Shown here in pieces: positions 38,999-45,405 of a stretch of DNA of 45,405 bases (position 1 is its first letter; every line of letters starts with the position of its first letter). The notes beneath the pieces are model-generated. The model saw only the letters and a list, made by a program, of their open reading frames with translations, did no database searches and was not told the origin of the DNA. This DNA comes from Legionellales bacterium. GTDB lineage: Bacteria > Pseudomonadota > Gammaproteobacteria > Eutrophobiales > Eutrophobiaceae. Where the stretch lies: the NCBI GenBank assembly GCA_002692205.1, contig NZJM01000031.1:1-45405 (forward strand), given 5' to 3'. The translations under genes were made by a program, and so were the position numbers.

Positions 38999-40933
38999 TT
39001 AGAAGATAGCTTGTAATCTTAAGAGGCCTGTAACATTTTTTTCACCGCCGCCGGCTCTTCCGTGTTCAAAATCGGCGACTAGATTCATCTGGTTAGTAAT
39101 TGTAATTTGCGCATTTATTCCAACATAGCCCCCATAAACACTATCATCGCTCGCATTAGGAATCCGAAAATCTGTGCCTGCTAAATTCAAATCAATATCC
39201 GCATTATCAGAATAACGTGCTTTAGTTCCAGCTCGAAATTCAACCCCACCCTTTTCAAAAAAAGGATACGCTACAGCCAATTGTAATTGTCCAGTTAATG
39301 CGTGAACATTGCGATTATCAACAACTAGATTTGAACGTGTGGTACCCGATTCTGCATAATCCTCATACCAACCTCCGCTGTAGGAGAGCGTTGCTGAGGG
39401 ACGTAGCTCAATTCTTTCATCTATACTATAAGCAGAACTTAATGTGAATGACGGGCTGATAAAAAAACTGGAGAATTCAGCTTGTGCGGTTTCAAAACCA
39501 TTTATGTTGTCAACTACTGCACGGTCATTCTCGTGTTCTTCATAACCTGCCATTAAGACCGTTGTTAAATTTATTCTTCCAAGGAAATATTGACTGTAAG
39601 CACCAACAAAAAAACTATCGCTGTCGGTATCAACTGATCTAATCCGACCAAACTTATCTCCCGTGGTTTTTACTGTTGAGTTAACAAAACCACCCAGTAA
39701 CCCAATACGTGCTTTATAAAAACTTACTTCATAACCACCGCTAAAGCCAACGTAGTTATGTTCATAGGCGAGGGCGATGCCTTCTAAATCACGTTCCCGC
39801 ATCGTACCCAACATGCTCCCCCAAATTTGTGGAGCACGTTCTTGAAATACCATTCCAGATGTAAGTTCCGATGTGGCAACTTGTATTGGTTTTAATGCTT
39901 CATGATGAGATAAACGTTGGTTGATCACATTATGCACAGCAAATGTGGTGTCACTGAGTACCGCACTACTGACTGATTGACCGGTTGGGTCAACCATAGT
40001 TACCACATCACCGACTAACAAACCATTACCATTAATAATATTAATTGTTTCGACATCAGTTAAGGTCAGTGTTGATGAATTATTTGCGCCCGAGATATTA
40101 ACCGTATCGGTACCCGCATCCAAATCAATGGTACCGATGATCTGCGAACCGGAAAGTAAATTTAGTGTCTCAGCGTTATCACTTCCGTCTATTGCTGCGG
40201 TCGCTGATTGTTCACCCGAGATAAGCCCGCTGTTGTTAATCGTAGTACCGCTAGCGTTCACTAATAAAATACCCACAGAACCACTTCCCGTTACCCTTAT
40301 TATATTGTTATTAGTAATAGTGGGATTCACTCCCGTTCCTACATTTTTGCCAACAATAATAGCACTGGCATTATTTGCCGATGCGGTAATGGTACCGTTA
40401 TTAGTAACTCGATCACCATCACCCTCTGTGAAAACATTTTGAGTACTTCCAGTTGTTTCCAATGTTCCGTTGTTTGTAATTGAACCGTTATCACCAAAAT
40501 TGATCACAGTTTCGCCACTTGAACCTGATGTTGTAATATTGCCATTATTGATGAAAGTGAAGTTAGACCCACTGTTTTGAGCCACACCATCACCATTTTC
40601 TTGGGAGACGGTAATCGAACCATTATTAATTACGGTAATGTTTGATTGGTTCCCTATCGCAATACAGTCGACTTTTTTTCTACAGATGATCGAACCATTA
40701 TTGGTGACGGTGACGTTATCAGCAGTAATTGATACCGCTTTTCTTTGAGCGGTACCGCTGGTGTCAATAATGCCACCGGAGATAATCAAACCCGTGGCAC
40801 CGTCAACACTCAGAGTTTGAGTGGCGGTTACCGTCTCACCATCTGAGATGGTGAAAGATAGTGCCGGTGATACCGCAGCAATCATGCCACTAAATAACAG
40901 GGCTCGTTTTGAATTTTTAGAAAACCTATACAT
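38999..40933 (-). CDS. autotransporter-like protein: beta-helix (xxNNGxI repeats) passenger and C-terminal beta-barrel
   Basis: Repeated TNNGSI/NNGNI/TNNGTL/TNNGTI; C-terminal amphipathic barrel strands ending LLRLQAIF (terminal Phe). Confidence 0.85.
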   Translation of the reverse strand: MYRFSKNSKRALLFSGMIAAVSPALSFTISDGETVTATQTLSVDGATGLIISGGIIDTSGTAQRKAVSITADNVTVTNNGSIICRKKVDCIAIGNQSNITVINNGSITVSQENGDGVAQNSGSNFTFINNGNITTSGSSGETVINFGDNGSITNNGTLETTGSTQNVFTEGDGDRVTNNGTITASANNASAIIVGKNVGTGVNPTITNNNIIRVTGSGSVGILLVNASGTTINNSGLISGEQSATAAIDGSDNAETLNLLSGSQIIGTIDLDAGTDTVNISGANNSSTLTLTDVETINIINGNGLLVGDVVTMVDPTGQSVSSAVLSDTTFAVHNVINQRLSHHEALKPIQVATSELTSGMVFQERAPQIWGSMLGTMRERDLEGIALAYEHNYVGFSGGYEVSFYKARIGLLGGFVNSTVKTTGDKFGRIRSVDTDSDSFFVGAYSQYFLGRINLTTVLMAGYEEHENDRAVVDNINGFETAQAEFSSFFISPSFTLSSAYSIDERIELRPSATLSYSGGWYEDYAESGTTRSNLVVDNRNVHALTGQLQLAVAYPFFEKGGVEFRAGTKARYSDNADIDLNLAGTDFRIPNASDDSVYGGYVGINAQITITNQMNLVADFEHGRAGGGEKNVTGLLRLQAIF

Positions 40934-41027
40934 AGCCAGATATTATGCAATATTTTCTCTACTTTATGTTAGAAAATTATTACAAGCTGCTGATTTTCAT
41001 ATTAAATAAATAACGATCTTAAACTTA

Positions 41028-41786
41028 CTAACGACCTATATGGGTGGATTTTCGGGCGACATCACATCGCTCACAAGAGCGAAAATGGCGAACGTAAAAA
41101 CATAAAAGATCCCAAAAGTTCTTCAACCTGTTTTTGAAATAAATTTCACGATATTGTGCTGGATCCGGATCCATTATGAAATTTCGGAAGTAAGTCCACA
41201 TAGATTCAGGACTATCACCGCCCTCGCCAAAATCTATACGCCCCGACATAATGTTGCGGAAATAGTGTTTGGGATAATCGCGTGCCAAGGTTTGGGTCGC
41301 GTTGTAAAGTCCGGCTTTGGATGAATAGTAATCAACATGTCTTTCATGCCCACTAAGCGCTCTCCCGGCAAGCACATTGATGATTTTCTTACCATGGTTC
41401 CTGCCTCGATTCAGAGTGTATTTAATGCAGTAAAGCCCCCCTGCACAATTGACCATATAACTTTCCTTAATCCTTTCGTCGTCAGCGTTGTTAACAAAAT
41501 CGCTGAAACCTGAAATGGTGGTCACTGCGGCATTATTAATGAGCACATCAATTTCTCCCTGTTCGTCATGGATTTGCTCGAATATTTTTCTCACTGATAG
41601 TGGGTCAGAAAGCACCACCCGATGAACAATCGACGATGATTCGTGATCAATTTTTAGTTTCGATGGATCAGAAGTGAGTAAGATGGGCGTAATCTGAGGT
41701 TCTGCCAACAACCGCTTGGCTAAAAAGTTTCCTAATCGCCCACCGGCTCCCGTCAAAACTACAACCTGATTCTTGGCCTCGCCCAC
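41028..41786 (-). CDS. short-chain dehydrogenase/reductase (NAD(P)-binding), GTG start
   Basis: VVLTGAGGRLGNFLAKRLL (TGxxxxxG), LINNAAVTTISGF (NNAA), YYSSKAGLYNATQTLARDY (YxxxK). Confidence 0.85.
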   Translation of the reverse strand: MGEAKNQVVVLTGAGGRLGNFLAKRLLAEPQITPILLTSDPSKLKIDHESSSIVHRVVLSDPLSVRKIFEQIHDEQGEIDVLINNAAVTTISGFSDFVNNADDERIKESYMVNCAGGLYCIKYTLNRGRNHGKKIINVLAGRALSGHERHVDYYSSKAGLYNATQTLARDYPKHYFRNIMSGRIDFGEGGDSPESMWTYFRNFIMDPDPAQYREIYFKNRLKNFWDLLCFYVRHFRSCERCDVARKSTHIGR

Positions 41787-41810
41787 AATTACATGGGGCC
41801 TTTACTGACT

Positions 41811-43325
41811 TTACCCAATATTCAGACCTAATTGGCGCAAAGCGCCAATTCCATGAACTGCAGTCTTATAAGCAAGGATTTTTGAGTGCAAAGGGAACTT
41901 CTTCAATCCATCTAGGTGCTGGAGTAATACCTCGTGATTACCAACACGACTTAAATATTGAGCCTGTAGATCACTAATGTTCAGTGTCATAGATGGTTCG
42001 TCAGTGCCGTGGACTCCGAGTTCCCGATAGAAGGCATCGCGATCGTTTTCGAACTTCTCTCGATCAAGCCATCCCTCCGCCAGCGCGTTGTTGTAAAGGC
42101 CAGTTCCAGGATAAGGATTAGGTAGGTTAAACTTTGAAAAATCTGGGTGCAAATACTTCGCGAGCTCTATGGTTGCATAAGCACCTTCAATCGTATCTCC
42201 CGGTAAGGCCAGGATATAGTAGGCTCTAGTTTCAACACCGATTTTCTTGGCTATTTGAATATTTTCTTTAATTAGTTTCCAGTTCTTAAATCTACGATTG
42301 GCTTGTTTCAGCACCTCTTCATTTGCCGATTCGACACCAAAGGCGAGAATTCGCAGGCCGGCCTTATACATAAGCTCGATCATAGAAGGGTCAAGATGTG
42401 CCATATGAGTCTCACACTCCCACTCGATATCTAAATTGGCGTCAGCAAGAAGCTCACATAATTTAATCACTCTTTTTTTATCAAGGGTGAAAATTGGATC
42501 GTGGATTATGATTCGACGCGCACCAAACTCCTCTCTCAAATATTTGATTTCCTCAAATGCACGCTCGGATGTTTTCGCTCTGAATTTATGTCCTTGAGAA
42601 AGGTAGTAGGGACAGTAATTGCAAGCCATGGGACAACCACGGCTTGTCTGAACGATAAAACGATCGATCTTCGAGTGATCGACGCACTCGTAGGCCGGCA
42701 TTGGTAGTGTTTGCATATCGGTCAAAGCACGTGGCAAATTTCCACTATGATAACTATCATTCTTAAGATAGTAGAAACCTGGAATTTTGTCTGGGTTTTT
42801 GTGTTCAATCACATCAAGGATGACGGCTTCTATCTCACTTGTGATCACGCCATCAAATAACTTTTTTTGCTTAACAAAATCAACAAACTCAGAAGCAGAA
42901 AACAGCGGACCGAATATGTAAAGTGGAATGCCTGGGTAAAGCGTATGCAACATATCGACCTGCTCTATATCATGAAGCAAAGTAGGCAAACTAGTGCGAA
43001 CGAAGATAGCACATGGTGACTCACAGCGACTCTTAAGCGCGCTTTTGTAGGCCTCTGGATCCACCGAATCTCGATACTGGTCATCATCTATTATGACCGG
43101 ATATCCGGCTTCTTTGACAATGGCGGCAGCGTATTGAAGTTCAGCAATAGGGTAAATTCGTCTTGGCTTTGCGTGATGCAATACTGGTCGCACCGATTTG
43201 AAACCTACGCCACTACCCATTTCCTTATGGTATTGGTAACCTCGATCGAAATCTGCCAAGCTGAGAAGCAACACGGTTTTTTTTCTATCATTCATATTAT
43301 CTTTTTTCAGCTCAGAGTTTGGCAA
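41811..43325 (-). CDS. B12-binding-type radical SAM protein
   Basis: RGCPMACNYCPY (CxxxCxxC); N-terminal Rossmann-like region; GVESANEEVLKQANR, PGDTIEGAYATIELAKYL. Confidence 0.88.
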   Translation of the reverse strand: MPNSELKKDNMNDRKKTVLLLSLADFDRGYQYHKEMGSGVGFKSVRPVLHHAKPRRIYPIAELQYAAAIVKEAGYPVIIDDDQYRDSVDPEAYKSALKSRCESPCAIFVRTSLPTLLHDIEQVDMLHTLYPGIPLYIFGPLFSASEFVDFVKQKKLFDGVITSEIEAVILDVIEHKNPDKIPGFYYLKNDSYHSGNLPRALTDMQTLPMPAYECVDHSKIDRFIVQTSRGCPMACNYCPYYLSQGHKFRAKTSERAFEEIKYLREEFGARRIIIHDPIFTLDKKRVIKLCELLADANLDIEWECETHMAHLDPSMIELMYKAGLRILAFGVESANEEVLKQANRRFKNWKLIKENIQIAKKIGVETRAYYILALPGDTIEGAYATIELAKYLHPDFSKFNLPNPYPGTGLYNNALAEGWLDREKFENDRDAFYRELGVHGTDEPSMTLNISDLQAQYLSRVGNHEVLLQHLDGLKKFPLHSKILAYKTAVHGIGALRQLGLNIG

Positions 43326-43495
43326 CTAAGCAATATTAAAACTCCATTTTTCTGGTTTGTAGGTTTTGCCTTTCTTCCCCACAGGCCGTAATACATCACA
43401 AGAAAAAGCACTCAATAAAAGCGTATAACAAAGAACAATAGAATACAATAAGGACTTATAGCCGTGGGTATTTATGTATAAATGATTGATTGATT

Positions 43496-43569
43496 TGGCT
43501 GGGGGTAGAGGATTCGAACCTCTACTGACGGAGTCAGAGTCCGTAGTGCTACCGTTACACAAACCCCCA
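43496..43569 (-). tRNA. tRNA-Gln (anticodon CTG)
   Basis: Minus-strand TGGGGGTTTGTGTAACGGTAGCACTACGGACTCTGACTCCGTCAGTAGAGGTTCGAATCCTCTACCCCCAGCCA. Confidence 0.92.
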
Positions 43570-43586
43570 AAGGGGTATTATACGTA

Positions 43587-43979
43587 TTAGCGTTTCGAGT
43601 ACTGTGGTCTCTTACGTGATTTGTGTAGACCGATTTTTTTACGCTCAACTTCCCTTGCATCACGTGTAACAAATCCTGCCTGACGTAGTGGTTTACGTAA
43701 TGATTCATCGTAGACCATGAGTGCACGAGTGATACCATGACGTATTGCACCAGCTTGGCCGGAGATACCCCCACCAGTAACAGTGATATTGAAATCAAAA
43801 TCTTCACCCATCTTGAGTGTCTCTAATGGTTGGCGAACAATCATGCGTCCTGTTTCACGACCAAAGTATTGATCGATGGTACGATTATTGATTGTGATCT
43901 GACCGCTACCGCGTTTTAAAAAAACCCGCGCCGAAGAGCTTTTGCGTCTTCCCGTACCATAATAAATCTGATCTGCCAT
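43587..43979 (-). CDS. rpsI: 30S ribosomal protein S9
   Basis: [36 protein letters not shown]; terminal [11 protein letters not shown]. Confidence 0.98.
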   Translation of the reverse strand: MADQIYYGTGRRKSSSARVFLKRGSGQITINNRTIDQYFGRETGRMIVRQPLETLKMGEDFDFNITVTGGGISGQAGAIRHGITRALMVYDESLRKPLRQAGFVTRDAREVERKKIGLHKSRKRPQYSKR

Positions 43980-43982
43980 TAC

Positions 43983-44411
43983 TTAAATCTCCAATACTTG
44001 CGGTTGTTGTGCCGAATGGTGATGTTGTTCATCAGCGTAAACTTTAAGCTTGCGGTACATTTCTCTTCCCAGAGGACCCTTTGGGAGCATACCTTTCACA
44101 GCCTTTTCTATGACTGCTTCCGGCTTTTTTTCCAACAATTTTTCAAAATTAATGGATTCTATTCCACCTGGATAACCAGTGTGATGATGATATATCTTAT
44201 CGCTTCGTTTATTACCGCTCACTCGGACATCTTTAGCATTAATGACTACAATATAGTCACCAGTATCCATGTGTGGGGTATACTCTGGTTTATGTTTACC
44301 GCGAAGACGTCTTGCAATTTCAGTCGCCAATCGACCTAGAGTTTTACCGGCAGCATTAACGACATACCAGTCACGTTTAATATCATCAGGTTTTGCAGTA
44401 TAGGTTTTCAT
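43983..44411 (-). CDS. rplM: 50S ribosomal protein L13
   Basis: [46 protein letters not shown]. Confidence 0.98.
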   Translation of the reverse strand: MKTYTAKPDDIKRDWYVVNAAGKTLGRLATEIARRLRGKHKPEYTPHMDTGDYIVVINAKDVRVSGNKRSDKIYHHHTGYPGGIESINFEKLLEKKPEAVIEKAVKGMLPKGPLGREMYRKLKVYADEQHHHSAQQPQVLEI

Positions 44412-44503
44412 TTTTTACATCTTGGCCAAAAAAGAGGTGGAATAGTACGGATTGACCTCTGGACTGTCAATGATATAAGTAGTTAAATTGACGTTTTTAA
44501 ACA

Positions 44504-45169
44504 GTGATTTTGAGTAATTTTATGAGTATAAGACAGTTCAGCACGCTAGATGAAGTAATAATGCGACTTGATAGTACGCTCCTCGGGCTTAAGAAAAGAA
44601 CATCGACCCGAAAAAAGAGAGAATTTCCAGCAAAATCATGTGCTAACTCTAATCTTAGTTTGCATGAGAAGAGACATGTCTCTGGATTAATGCGTGTGAA
44701 TCATGCTGGCGAAATTGCTGCTCAAGCGCTATACAAAGCTCAGTCGCTTACTGTTAGAGACGATAAACTTCAAGAAATAATGAAGGAATCAGCAGAAGAA
44801 GAGTTCGACCATCTTTATTGGTGTGAAAAGCGTTTAGATGAGTTGGGCGAGGATATAAGTCGATTAACACCATTTTGGTATTTAGGTTCATTTTGCATTG
44901 GTTTTTTTGCCGGCTCATTTGGAGATAAATGGAATCTAGGTTTTATAGCAGAGACTGAACACCAAGTAGTGAAACATCTTGAGTCGCACATAGAGAAATT
45001 ACCATCAAGCGACAATCGAAGCAGGGCGATACTTGAACGGATGCGAGATGATGAATTACATCATGCCGAACAAGCTGAGATATGCGGTGCCAACGAATTA
45101 CCAACAGGTGTTAAATACTTAATGAGATTCGCATCAAAAATAATGACCAAAACTTCCTATTATATTTAA
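44504..45169 (+). CDS. coq7: 2-polyprenyl-3-methyl-6-methoxy-1,4-benzoquinol monooxygenase (diiron hydroxylase)
   Basis: LMRVNHAGEIAAQALYKAQ, ESAEEEFDHLYWCEKRLDEL, AETEHQVVKHLESH, DELHHAEQA; start probably ATG at 44522. Confidence 0.93.
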   Translation: MILSNFMSIRQFSTLDEVIMRLDSTLLGLKKRTSTRKKREFPAKSCANSNLSLHEKRHVSGLMRVNHAGEIAAQALYKAQSLTVRDDKLQEIMKESAEEEFDHLYWCEKRLDELGEDISRLTPFWYLGSFCIGFFAGSFGDKWNLGFIAETEHQVVKHLESHIEKLPSSDNRSRAILERMRDDELHHAEQAEICGANELPTGVKYLMRFASKIMTKTSYYI

Positions 45170-45251
45170 TTCAAAATTTCCTTCTTGAAAAATAAATTCT
45201 AGCCCCAATTTACCTGAGTAGCTAAACATAAATATAGTGATGGAGGTTAAA

Positions 45252-45405
45252 ATGTTATTAGTAAACCGTGACCCATGGGATCTTTTTGATAAGGCTCATC
45301 ATAGTTTAAATAATTTGGCGCAGTCAGGTAGTTATAAAAATAACTGGTATCCTGCAGTTGATATAAAAGAGGAAAAAGAAAAATTCCTAATTACTGCTGA
45401 TGTTC
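45252..45405 (+). CDS. Hsp20/alpha-crystallin small heat-shock protein, truncated by window end
   Basis: MLLVNRDPWDLFDKAHHSLNNLAQSGSYKNNWYPAVDIKEEKEKFLITADV; RBS GGAGG. Confidence 0.8.
   Translation, partial: MLLVNRDPWDLFDKAHHSLNNLAQSGSYKNNWYPAVDIKEEKEKFLITADV

Noticed and set aside
43326-43562. Minus-strand ORF over the tRNA-Gln gene
   Set aside because: It reads through the tRNA and has no protein-like features; the tRNA call is much stronger.
43496-43569. tRNA-Gln as an integration site with flanking att repeats
   Set aside because: I did not see a duplicate of the tRNA 3' end elsewhere in the window and there is no integrase, so island boundaries are not supported.
1-45405. CRISPR arrays, transposons, prophage or toxin-antitoxin loci
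   Set aside because: No regularly spaced repeats with unique spacers, no transposase/integrase translations and no terminal inverted repeats were recognised.

Overview
45.4-kb AT-rich window that reads as a gammaproteobacterial chromosome. The core is a conserved housekeeping backbone: folD fragment, cysH, sseA-like, birA-coaX, tRNA-Thr, ubiA-ubiC, recG-ridA-spoT-rpoZ-gmk-yicC, rph-rdgB-hemW, dUTPase, tRNA-Gln, rpsI-rplM, coq7, and the start of an Hsp20 gene. More accessory genes lie between: an FmdB-like protein and a quinoprotein-relay MBL hydrolase, two FHA proteins, a TPR/coiled-coil protein paired with an L,D-transpeptidase, a MerR/CarH-like regulator operon, a PQQ-dependent alcohol dehydrogenase with a cytochrome c, an autotransporter-like barrel, and a B12-type radical SAM + SDR pair. 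I found no CRISPR array, transposase, integrase or prophage. Most notable by direct reading: (i) three near-identical TGTGAA-N4-TTCACA palindromes between a divergent FHA gene and a sulfurtransferase; (ii) three direct repeats at exact 11-bp period immediately upstream of a CarH/LitR-like MerR regulator that heads a translationally coupled operon; (iii) a folD fragment with a stop codon where its N-terminal domain should be, overlapping out of frame with a short secreted ORF that has an upstream Fur-box-like site; (iv) a PQQ dehydrogenase with an Asp two residues after the likely catalytic Asp and a structured-looking 5' leader; (v) a TPR/coiled-coil protein and a YkuD transpeptidase that share a related NTF2-like C-terminal domain. 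All product calls come from reading motifs and translations; no database search was run.
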